A program made the translations under genes and the position numbers. From Spirochaetaceae bacterium (GTDB lineage Bacteria > Spirochaetota > Spirochaetia > Treponematales > Breznakiellaceae): DNA of 12,861 nucleotides. Of this stretch, positions 6,090 through 12,834 are shown in pieces. The notes under the pieces were generated by a model. The model was not told the origin of the DNA. It searched no databases and saw only the letters and a program-made list of their open reading frames with translations. The number at the start of each line of letters is the position of its first letter. Position 1 is the stretch's first letter. Location of the stretch: positions 1 to 12,861 of the forward strand of contig JAIRNN010000227.1 in NCBI GenBank assembly GCA_031257995.1, written 5' to 3'.

Positions 6090-8304
6090 ATGGCTGTGCT
6101 ATTCGATAAGGATCGCTGGTTATTCACCATCCACACGGCTCGGACAACATACCAGTTTATGGTCGGGCCGTGGGGCTTTTTGTTGCATCTGTACTATGGG
6201 CGGCGCGTTGCGCGCGAGGATATGAGCTATCTTGTCAAGCGCCGCGACCGGGGGTTTTCCGGCAACCCTGCTGATGCGGGCGATGACCGCAGTTTTTCGC
6301 TGGACACGCTGCCGCTTGAATACCCAACAGTGGGGACGGGTGATTACCGGATAGCCGCTGCCGGTGTGATCAACGCTGACGGCAGTTCTGTTCTTGATCC
6401 CCGGTTTCAGCGTTATGAAATAAGAAAGGGCAAGTATACGCTACCGGGGCTACCGGGGCTATACGCAAACAAGCATAAAGACGGAAAGGGCGAGGCGGAA
6501 ACGCTTGCCGTTACGCTTCTGGATCCTGTTTCCCAACTGGAAATAACACTGCTTTACGGTGTGTTCGCCGAAAAGGACATCATCACCCGTGCGGCGGTTT
6601 TTACCAATAGAGGTGGCGGCGATATAAGACTGACCAAAGCACTGTCGGCGAGTGTGGATTTTCTCTACGGCACATTCGACCTTATCCACTTCCACGGCAG
6701 GCACGCGATGGAGCGTCAGTTTGAACGCATTCCGGTCATGCGCGGCATTCAGAGCGTGTTCAGCCAACGGGGTACCAGCAGCCATCAGCACAACCCCGGC
6801 ATCATCCTCTGCGCGAAAGACGCTGCCGAGGATCACGGCGGCTGTTACGGCTTTAATCTCGTATATTCAGGTAATTTTTCGGCTTCCATCGAAACGGACC
6901 AGACCGGACAGACACGGGTGAACATGGGGTTGGACTATGACGGCTTTTGCTGGACTCTGGCGGAGGGACAATCGTTTTTCACACCGGAAGTTGTTATGAG
7001 CTACAGTGATGACGGGTTGGCCGCCCTTTTCCACCGGTTCCACCGGATTTACCGGCACAATCTCTGCCGGGGCCCGTACAAGCTCGCTGCCCGTCCGGTG
7101 CTGATCAACAACTGGGAAGCGACGTATTTTAACTTTACCGGTGCCAAACTGATTGAAATCGCCCGCAATGCCGCAAAACGGGGGCTTGATATGCTGGTCA
7201 TGGACGACGGCTGGTTTGGCAAGCCGGAATGTGGTTCGCTACGGGACAGCGACAACAGGGCATTGGGCGACTGGTTTGTCAACGAGGAAAAATTACAGAT
7301 GAGCCTTGAGGATCTTGTGAGAAGCGTTAATCGGTTGGGGATACGCTTCGGTATTTGGTTTGAGCCTGAGATGATAAGCGAAGACAGCGTTCTTTTCCGC
7401 GAGCATCCCGATTGGACCTTGCGTGTTCCGGGCCGTGAGCCGGTGCGCGGCCGCAATCAACTGGTCCTTGATATGTCCCGCGAAGATGTACGGGACTATC
7501 TTTACGAAAGGATATGCGCCATTCTCGACAGTGCCAACATCGAGTATGTCAAGTGGGATATGAACCGGAGTGTCGCCGACTGGTGGTCGCCACTGTTAGG
7601 TGCCGGACGGCAAGGCGAGCTTCCCCCACCGTTACATGCTGGGCCTGTACGAGTTACTCGAAAAACTTACCCGGAAATACCCGCGAGTTTTGTTTGAAGG
7701 GTGTTCCGGCGGCGTCGGGCGTTTTGATCCGGGGATGTTGTATTACCACCCGCAAATTTGGTGCAGCGACAACACCGACGCGATAAGCCGCTTGAAAATC
7801 CAGTACGGCACGAGTTTTTTTTATCCGGTATCGAGTGTGGGTTCCCATGTTTCCGCCGTTCCCAACCATCAAACCGGCAGAACCGTGCCTTTTAAGACCC
7901 GCTGTATCGCCGCCATGCCGGGGAGTTTTGGTTTTGAGCTGGATCTGACCGTCATGGACGACGAGGAAAAGTGGACGGCCCAAGATTTCACGAGGACATT
8001 CAAAAGACATCAATGGCTGATTCACGGCGGTCTGTATTTCAGGTTGACCAATCCGTTTGAAGAACCTCTTGCCGCATGGCAGTTTGTTTCGCTTGATAAA
8101 ACAAAAACCCTGCTCTGCGCCGTTCTCGTTGATTCACAGGCAAATCCTTTGGACCGTGTTATTCGGCTGAAAGGGCTGGACGAACAAAAAGCATACCGTT
8201 TGGGAAAACAATCATTCTCCGGCGCGGCATTGATGTACGGCGGCTTTATGTTGCCGGATATGGCGGAGGATTACCCGTCAGAAATTTTTTACTTTGAAGA
8301 GTGA
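6090..8304 (+). CDS. Alpha-galactosidase, GH36, with one-base frameshift
   Basis: Hydrolyses terminal alpha-galactosides (melibiose, raffinose type) in the cytoplasm; no signal peptide is seen. One extra C in the CCCCC run at 7623-7627 moves the frame. Removing it joins RQGELP to HRYMLGLYELLEKL and gives about 737 residues, the normal GH36 length. Frame one stops at 7697. The central barrel shows NNWEATYFNF, MDDGWFG, IWFEPEMIS and WDMNRS, with nucleophile Asp490. After the shift come FEGCSGG and CSDNTDA with acid/base Asp560. The 70-residue spacing matches characterised GH36 enzymes, so the frameshift separates the two catalytic aspartates. AGGAG (6079-6083) is six bases before ATG 6090 and only three before ATG 6087, so 6090 is preferred. 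The gene stands alone with its own promoter. It is either a recent pseudogene, a slippage-switched gene or an assembly error. Confidence 0.85.
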
Positions 8305-8392
8305 CGGAAAGGTGTCTCCGGCAGCTAAACAGCCGCTCGTCTCTTATCTTTTCAAAAACGCGATAACGACAAAAATTCCGACGAAACCGGGT

Positions 8393-8409
8393 CCCCCCCC
8401 AAAAAAAAA
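8393..8409 (+). other. C8-A9 homopolymer tract
   Basis: Eight C are followed by nine A, about 90 bases after the alpha-galactosidase stop codon and outside any supported gene. It is prone to slippage and to sequencing error. The rest of 8305-8468 shows no gene and no other clear structure. Confidence 0.6.
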
Positions 8410-8468
8410 CGATTAAAGCAAATGGGGGACAATCGGGCAGTGGGCGAAAAACGTTGCTTGCCAATCAA

Positions 8469-8548
8469 GTGGGGGAAGTCTCCCACTATGCTCCTGCGCC
8501 CTCCGCTACCCCCTCTGCGGGGGCTTCCCGCCACCGCAACGCCCCCGG
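8469..8548 (-). repeat. GC-rich dispersed repeat R4
   Basis: Read on the minus strand it starts CCGGGGGCGTTGCGG, continues CGCAGAGGGGGTAGCGGAGG and ends in the GGGAGACTTCCCCCAC hairpin. The middle block of R1 and R3 is absent. The hairpin end faces the alpha-galactosidase gene, 165 bases away. Confidence 0.75.
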
Positions 8549-8580
8549 TAACAAAGACGGCTGAATAGTTATAGTAGAAC

Positions 8581-8731
8581 GTAACTATTCAGTCGATCAA
8601 TGAAATCCAAAGAATTAACCACGAAAGGCACAAAATCATGCGGAATTTTACTCTGTAATCCTGCTTTTCCGCGTCTTGTCCGCGTTTTCCGTGGTGTTTA
8701 TTCCTGATTTTTCATGCGACTGAATAGTTAT
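8581..8731. mobile_element. MITE, copy 2, with relic end alongside
   Basis: TAACTATTCAGTCG (8582-8595) and CGACTGAATAGTTA (8717-8730) are the same ends as at 4285-4428, and the core is close to that copy apart from a short insertion (about seven bases) near 8650. TAGTAGAAC occurs directly on both sides (8572-8580 and 8731-8739). Just before it lies GGCTGAATAGTTA (8559-8571), a lone right-hand end, so a second, mostly lost copy once stood there or the duplication arose by recombination between tandem copies. Confidence 0.85.
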
Positions 8732-8749
8732 AGTAGAACAACTATATAG

Positions 8750-8878
8750 TCAACATATTTCGCCCTTGACCGACAATCGCGTATAGAGCGTGCGAGCAAG
8801 ATCATAGCCGCCGTTGCCTTTTTTCTCAAAGCAGCGTATAATTTTGATAAAGGCTTGTGCAATTCCGGCATTGGCCAT
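8750..8878 (-). CDS. Possible small ORF, unrecognised
   Basis: A 42-residue frame runs from ATG 8878 (MANAGIAQAFIKIIRC, then GNGGYDLARTLYTRLS) to TGA at 8750. The composition resembles real protein, but no ribosome site precedes the ATG and the start faces the B-box gene on the other strand. It could be a fragment of a lost gene or chance. Confidence 0.25.
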   Translation of the reverse strand: MANAGIAQAFIKIIRCFEKKGNGGYDLARTLYTRLSVKGEIC

Positions 8879-8889
8879 AGGAATATATG

Positions 8890-9516
8890 ATGAGTCTTTC
8901 TGATGAAAACACGACAATTCACCATCGCGCCAATAATTGCGTCAATCATCCTGACCGCGAGGCGCGAAATCTCTGCGTGGATTGTGGGCAGTGGTTTTGT
9001 GACGAGTGTATGAGTGCCACACATAAATACCTTTGCCGCCGGTGCGCGGAGGAGGCCCTCCGGCTAAAACGCGCGGCGGAGAGCCGTGAAATGTCCCGTG
9101 ACGACAGGCATCGGTGGGCGGGCAAGTTTACTCTGCCGCTGGCGCTTGCGGGTTTGTTTATGCTGTCCTTCCTGTTGCGGCAAATCGGCATCGGGCTCAT
9201 TGTTTTGCCGATTGCCTGCTTTTTGCTCGCAAAACAGTTGTTCGGAGGACGGCGGGAGGTTTTTTCTATAAGACACAAGCAAAAACCGGAGGCAGGGAAA
9301 ATTTTTCTGACGCAAAAAGACAAGGATATCACCAAAGAACAGCTTGTCACATTGCTCCGGATCGGCAATGGGCGCGTTACCGTGGAAAAACTTGCCCGCG
9401 CGGCTGATGTGAGTGTAAAAACGGCAAAAAAATTTCTCGACAAACAGGTTATTGAGAATATGCTCAGCGTTGAAGCGGGTGAAGGCGAGTTGATTTACCT
9501 GAAAAAAGACGAGTGA
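8890..9516 (+). CDS. B-box zinc-finger membrane protein with C-terminal winged helix
   Basis: A 208-residue protein in three parts. Residues 17-52 carry a B-box-type zinc finger: Cys17, His20, Cys29, Cys32, Cys37, Cys40, His45, Cys49 and Cys52 (CVNHP, CVDCG, CDEC, CRRC). Two hydrophobic segments follow (about 80-97 and 100-116). Residues 150-207 (LVTLLRIGNGRVTVEKLARA, then VSVKTAKKFLD) look like a winged-helix domain facing the cytoplasm. Bacterial B-box membrane proteins are known as a class but their function is not settled; a regulatory or adaptor role is inferred. AGGA (8879-8882) sits seven bases before ATG 8890, which is therefore preferred over ATG 8887. It is single and convergent with crcB; only 12 bases separate the two stops and no terminator is seen between them. 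Confidence 0.75.
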   Translation: MSLSDENTTIHHRANNCVNHPDREARNLCVDCGQWFCDECMSATHKYLCRRCAEEALRLKRAAESREMSRDDRHRWAGKFTLPLALAGLFMLSFLLRQIGIGLIVLPIACFLLAKQLFGGRREVFSIRHKQKPEAGKIFLTQKDKDITKEQLVTLLRIGNGRVTVEKLARAADVSVKTAKKFLDKQVIENMLSVEAGEGELIYLKKDE

Positions 9517-9528
9517 GCCGGTTTCTTT

Positions 9529-9903
9529 TTATTTTTGCGTCAATGTTTTACGCAGGGCCATACCCAGCAGTACGAACACGAGGCATAAGCCGTTGTTCAG
9601 CACAAGATTGAGGACGGCCAGATTCGCGTTGCCATCGAGAAAATAGAGCGCGGTTTCCAGCGAGTAGGTCGAAAAGGTCGTATAGCCGCCCAAAAAGCCC
9701 GTTATAAGCAAGGGTTTCCATTTTGCGTCCAGTACCCCGTCAAAGGCGTTGATGAGAAAGCCGATGAACAGGGCGCCGAGGCAGTTGACAAACAGAGTGC
9801 CAAGCGGGTATTTCACGGGGATAAAAGTGTTGAAAAACCGGATCGAAAGATGACGCAACAACGCTCCGGTTCCGCCGCCGATAAGGACAAACAAATAGGT
9901 CAT
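9529..9903 (-). CDS. crcB: Fluoride ion channel CrcB/Fluc
   Basis: A 124-residue membrane protein that exports fluoride passively as a dual-topology dimer. Family motifs are in order: GGGTGALLRHLSIRF at 9-23, then PLGTLFVNCLGALFIGF, and GFLGGYTTFSTYSLE with the TTFS filter segment, and a final hydrophobic helix before ALRKTL. Length is normal. AAGGAG (9913-9918) precedes the ATG by nine bases. It lies 24 bases after tag on the same strand, so the two are probably co-transcribed. No fluoride riboswitch can be recognised in the short gap. The usual second crcB gene of some bacteria is absent from the window. Confidence 0.93.
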   Translation of the reverse strand: MTYLFVLIGGGTGALLRHLSIRFFNTFIPVKYPLGTLFVNCLGALFIGFLINAFDGVLDAKWKPLLITGFLGGYTTFSTYSLETALYFLDGNANLAVLNLVLNNGLCLVFVLLGMALRKTLTQK

Positions 9904-9927
9904 AACATAACGCTCCTTTTGACTCTG

Positions 9928-10530
9928 TTAACCCCGCTTTACCGCTGCGGGCTTTTCGCGCAGAGCGTTGTGCCGGAAGCAACTGGTGAGGTGGTCGTTG
10001 ACGAGGCCGCAGGCTTGCATCATCGCGTAGATGATGGTCGGCCCCACGAAGGAAAAGCCCCGATGTTTCAGTTCCTGCGAGATTTGGGTAGAGAGCGGGG
10101 TCGAGGCGGGGATTTCGGCCATCGTCTTGAAACGATTCATGATGGGTTCGCCGTCAACGAAGTTCCAGAAAAAATCGGCGAGCGTAAGGCCCTCGTCGCG
10201 CATGGCGAGAACGGCCCGCGCGTTCTGGATGGCCGACTTGACCTTGAGCCGGTTGCGGACAATGCGGGAGTCATTCAGCAGCCGGGCGACATCGCCCTCC
10301 CCGTAGCGGACGATCTTTTCCGGGTCGAAGCCGTCGAAGGCGGCCCGGTAGCCCTCGCGCCGTTTCAGGATCGTTATCCACGAGAGGCCGGCCTGCGCCC
10401 CGTCAAGGACCAGCGCCTCAAACAGCCTCCCGGAATCCCGTAGCGGTACGCCCCATTCCTCATCGTGGTAGCGCGTGTATATCTCGCCGCCCAAACACCA
10501 CGGACAGCGAATTACTTCTTTTTGTTCCAT
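9928..10530 (-). CDS. tag: DNA-3-methyladenine glycosylase I
   Basis: Removes 3-methyladenine from alkylated DNA (base excision repair, cytoplasm). The protein has about 200 residues. It shows RCPWC, YHDEEWGVPL, QAGLSWITILKRREGYR, RNRLKVKSAIQNA, KHRGFSFVGPT and MQACGLVNDH. The zinc-site residues of the family are all present: Cys10 and His23 (spacing 13, as Cys4/His17 in E. coli Tag), and His181 and Cys185 (numbered from the upstream ATG). The E. coli base-contacting Glu38 corresponds to Asp44 here, in LVLDGAQ, a conservative but notable change. AGGAGGG (10536-10542) is five bases before ATG 10530 but two before ATG 10533, so 10530 is taken as the start. It is the first gene of a tag-crcB pair. 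Confidence 0.93.
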   Translation of the reverse strand: MEQKEVIRCPWCLGGEIYTRYHDEEWGVPLRDSGRLFEALVLDGAQAGLSWITILKRREGYRAAFDGFDPEKIVRYGEGDVARLLNDSRIVRNRLKVKSAIQNARAVLAMRDEGLTLADFFWNFVDGEPIMNRFKTMAEIPASTPLSTQISQELKHRGFSFVGPTIIYAMMQACGLVNDHLTSCFRHNALREKPAAVKRG

Positions 10531-10696
10531 CATTACCCTCCTGTTGTGCCGGGAAAATTAAGCCTATTATGTGCCGTTGCCGCATTTTACACAATTATTT
10601 TTTCCAATATTTGTATTAGTCTTTCATATTTTCCATTAAATGTTTCAATAGAGTTGTTTGGAAACCTCAAGTTTCAGAACAACTTCCGCTAAAAAG

Positions 10697-10742
10697 TGCG
10701 GTTTTGTAAGGCTTTCGCCCGGCTTTAGCCTGAAAAACCGCA
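10697..10742. repeat. Long hairpin upstream of tag
   Basis: TGCGGTTTT (10697-10705) and AGGCT (10709-10713) pair with AGCCT (10727-10731) and AAAACCGCA (10734-10742), a 14-pair stem with a small internal loop. It lies about 160 bases upstream of the tag start, in the opposite direction to any supported gene. The region 10534-10835 otherwise holds only A/T-rich DNA. Confidence 0.5.
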
Positions 10743-10781
10743 AGACTTGTGAGACAACCAACCGGGTTATTGAACAAGTCT
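10743..10781. repeat. Inverted repeat AGACTTGT / ACAAGTCT
   Basis: Eight-base arms (10743-10750 and 10774-10781) enclose 23 bases with CAACCAACCGGG. On the minus strand the right side reads AGACTTGTTCAATAACC, similar in style to the end of the 400-bp MITE but not the same. It may be another element end. Confidence 0.35.
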
Positions 10782-11026
10782 AATATCTATTGTTAATAAT
10801 TCCCCCTTTCCGTTTCACTAAAATCTAATTTGCGTTTATTTGTCCGGCCCATTCATATATATCCTCAAAAATAATGTCATGTGAGCCTGTTCCAAAACCC
10901 CAAGCAAATCTTAGAACAACCATATTTACAGCGAACCTTCAAGAAAATTTAACCGCAAAGGCACCCAATACCGCGCTCGAAACATTGAGGGTGTTATACA
11001 ATTACACAACACGGCGCAAAGCCAAT

Positions 11027-11041
11027 AAAGGCCCCGCCTTT
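11027..11041. terminator. Terminator-like hairpin inside the MITE
   Basis: AAAGGC-CCC-GCCTTT is a six-pair stem. On the plus strand it is followed by TTATT. On the minus strand it directly follows the TAA of the fragment at 11042-11149, as a gene-end terminator would. Confidence 0.45.
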
Positions 11042-11149
11042 TTATTCAAGCGTCAGCGCCACGGTACTGAAGCGCGGAAAGTTTTTACCGACAGCCACGC
11101 CTTTTATCGCCAATTCGCCTGTTTTGTCAGCTTTCACAGAAAACCGCCT
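11042..11149 (-). pseudogene. C-terminal gene fragment carried by the MITE
   Basis: A 35-residue frame contains FSVKADKTGELAIKGVAVGK and ends RFSTVALTLE before TAA, followed at once by the hairpin. It begins at a TGA, so only a gene end is present. The alternating hydrophobic pattern suggests a beta-strand domain. It is not recognised. It may be captured cargo from a parent element or host gene. Confidence 0.35.
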
Positions 11150-11543
11150 TCAAGACCGCTTGTAAAGCCAATCGGCGGTCAAATCAGCACGCCTCTATCC
11201 TTATTCGCCTTCGCGGTTAATTCCTTACCTCTTTGTCAACTGACAGTAATACTCCAATACAAATGAGTTTTGGAACAGTCTCATGTATAAAAGAGCATCT
11301 CTAAAAACCCGGCCGGTTTTTGCCGGGTGGAGAAAGGCAACAATTACTTCATACGGTTCGTGTATGAAAGAAAGTGAACCGGCATCTATTTTGGCGGTAT
11401 TGCCGTCGTCATAAGCCCTTTTACCGTGACCGTGGCTTCCTCCTACATTATCATTCATTCTAAACCCAAGCATAGACTGCTTTACGTAATTTGGCAAGAA
11501 GGGGTGGGTTTAATCCCAAACGCTAAACCACATTTGATCGTGA

Positions 11544-12253
11544 AGGCGCACGAAGACGCAGAAGGCTGTTTTAGGGTCAACTGCAAATCCATCGGCCATC
11601 AGGTCCGTCAAAACCATCGGCGATATATTCGGTGACGGACAAAAAGTTACCAACGTGGCATGTGAATATGAAAAAAACATAGACCCCTACAGTGTATCTC
11701 TTGATGATTTTGTTGTTAAAGACAGAAAATTATTGCGGTACATACTAATGATACAGCTTCCCGTACTACCGAAAACAAAATCGGCCGTTTTGTAATTCTG
11801 GATTTGGAAATACAAAGCCCACAGCTTGATGACGGACAGGCAACAGATGGCAGAGTGATCAATTATCAGGCAAATGACGGTGCCTTTGTTCTACAGACAG
11901 GCAATATTTTTGCTCTTGACGGAACCTTGTACGAGGCAAGCAGCGTCCCCGTTTCGACTCCTAAAAATAGAGGTATCATGGGTAATTCGTCAAAAATTTA
12001 CTTTTCCCGCGAAAAGTTTGAAGATAACCACTACTATACCGATCCCAAATGGAAGACGGCGCTTCATTACAATCTTTTTAAACCTGCCGACTATAATGAG
12101 AACGATGCAAATACGAAATATCCGCTTGTGCTCTTTATGCTCGACGCGGGGGCCGAAAGCAAGAACTGGGAAACGGTGCTTATTCAAGGGAACGGCGGTA
12201 CGGTTTGGGCTTCCGATGAATGGCAGGCGGAAAATCCCTGTTTTGTGGTATAG
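11544..12253 (+). pseudogene. EstA-like esterase remnant (Ig-like domain plus alpha/beta hydrolase start)
   Basis: The first frame reads NPSAIRSVKTIGDIFGDGQK, then NVACEYEKNID and DDFVVKDRK, an Ig-like N-terminal domain of the EstA type. At the A-run 11726-11729 one A is missing. Restoring it gives KDRKIIAVHTNDTASRTTEN and opens the second frame through LHYNLFKPADY, KYPLVLFMLDAG (where HGAG is usual) and GNGGTVWASDEWQ to NPCFVV and a TAG. Members continue with APQY and hold the Ser-Asp-His triad further on, so the catalytic part is absent. No signal peptide precedes the Ig-like part; the open frame starts at a TGA. It is therefore damaged at both ends as well as frameshifted, and cannot be active. 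Repeat R5 begins 25 bases after the stop. Confidence 0.7.
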
Positions 12254-12277
12254 TGCTTCTATTTAAGAAAACATAAA

Positions 12278-12364
12278 GAGGGGGAGACTTTTCCCTCCGC
12301 TCCAGACCTGCGGGCTTACGCTATCCCCTCTGCGGGGCGTTGCCGCCCCCGCAACGCCCCCGGC
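12278..12364 (-). repeat. GC-rich dispersed repeat R5
   Basis: On the minus strand: GCCGGGGGCGTTGCGGGGGC, an internal palindrome, CGCAGAGGGGATAGCGTAAG, then TCTGGAGCGGAGGGAAAAGT and CTCCCCCTC. The middle block of R1 and R3 is missing. The hairpin end faces the truncated esterase, and the break in that gene lies close by, so insertion of this repeat may have removed the rest of the gene. Confidence 0.8.
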
Positions 12365-12462
12365 AATATTGGCGTTTACAAGTAGAACCACTATAACTAT
12401 GATTTTTGATACGGACGCTAAAAAATTCAAGACTTTTCATTTTGAATTCGGAAGATGATAAC

Positions 12463-12834
12463 ATGGCGACAAAATGGATGGACGTAGCAGTATCAGCATG
12501 GGAAGCGGAGGAGGTTAACGTAATACACGAAAATATTGACGGTATCGCGCCAAAAGATGTAAACACGAAAAAGATCAGTAGTATGGACCGTCCAAAAGTC
12601 AAATATTTAATTATCTGCGCCTGTTTCAAAACTCCACGTTGTGGAGCGGGCAGACTTCTCCTGCGGCCATCTTTGGCCGGGACGTTTGAGGTGGGTTGTA
12701 ACTCCTTTTGGGCTGTGAAGTGGGCCGTTAACCGGGCGGTAGCGCGGGTTTGGAAGCGTTTTTGGCCGAAAAACTCGTCGTTATCGTCATCCCGTCCGAG
12801 CGGGGGCTGCCCCAAGACAAGGTGTAGGCAATAG
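12463..12834 (+). CDS. Small unrecognised frame running into the RAYT-like repeat
   Basis: From ATG 12463 the frame reads MATKWMDVAVSAWEAEEVNV, then HENIDGIAPKDVNTKKIS and RPKVKYLIICACFK, an acidic then basic profile like a true protein start. GGAAG (12450-12454) is eight bases upstream. After about 12617 it enters repeated DNA, where the remaining frame is antisense to the second RAYT-like copy and not credible as its own coding sequence. The real gene was probably cut by that repeat. The family is not recognised. Confidence 0.3.
   Translation: MATKWMDVAVSAWEAEEVNVIHENIDGIAPKDVNTKKISSMDRPKVKYLIICACFKTPRCGAGRLLLRPSLAGTFEVGCNSFWAVKWAVNRAVARVWKRFWPKNSSLSSSRPSGGCPKTRCRQ
12617..12632 (+). repeat. 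Degenerate element end, GAGCCTGTTCCAAAAC family
   Basis: GCGCCTGTTTCAAAAC matches the shared 16-base end at 14 positions and points towards the second RAYT-like copy. Together with the end at 655-702, it would bracket a RAYT-like unit on both sides. Confidence 0.4.
12638..12727 (-). repeat. Conserved 3' flank of the RAYT-like gene, copy B
   Basis: This is the counterpart of 1-90, following the stop codon of the second copy. The match begins near 12638, immediately inside the degenerate element end, so this copy shows where the repeated unit stops on its 3' side. Confidence 0.7.

Larger units (their letters stand above)
10883..11282. mobile_element. 400-bp MITE with 4-bp target duplication
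   Basis: GAGCCTGTTCCAAAAC (10883-10898) and GTTTTGGAACAGTCTC (11267-11282) are inverted ends matching at 15 of 16 positions. ATGT flanks both sides (10879-10882 and 11283-11286), a clean four-base target duplication that fixes the borders. The interior has no transposase, so movement would depend on a DDE-type enzyme encoded elsewhere; four-base duplications occur in several IS families (for example IS5 and IS1182). The interior holds a gene-end fragment with a terminator. Confidence 0.85.
10836..11497 (-). pseudogene. Unrecognised reading frame split by the 400-bp MITE
   Basis: From TTG at 11497 the minus strand reads LGFRMNDNVGGSHGHGKRAY, then DAGSLSFIHEPYEVIVAFLH, then GRVFRDALLYM, where the MITE begins. 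Taking out the MITE and one copy of the ATGT target joins this to TLFLRIYMNGPDK and a TAA at 10836-10838, keeping the frame. The peptide is rich in charged and aromatic residues and looks translated. The N-terminus may be missing, since a TAA lies just before the TTG and no ribosome site is seen. The family is not recognised. Confidence 0.45.

Noticed and set aside
8246..8534. Minus-strand frames over the C8A9 tract
   Set aside because: They are read through homopolymers and repeat R4, with Pro/Arg-rich filler and no start signal.
9904..9927. Fluoride riboswitch before crcB
   Set aside because: Only 24 bases separate tag and crcB, too short for the aptamer, and no matching fold was seen upstream of tag.
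9850..10443. 197-residue plus-strand open frame
   Set aside because: It is exactly antisense to tag and the start of crcB, whose motifs are unmistakable. High GC keeps the opposite strand open.
10874..11266. 130-residue plus-strand frame filling the 400-bp MITE
   Set aside because: It starts outside the element, spans its end, has no transposase motif and opposes the more convincing minus-strand gene-end fragment.
12321..12815. 164-residue minus-strand frame as a separate gene
   Set aside because: It joins the alternate frame of the RAYT-like copy to unrelated single-copy DNA and repeat R5; only its first part is shared between copies.
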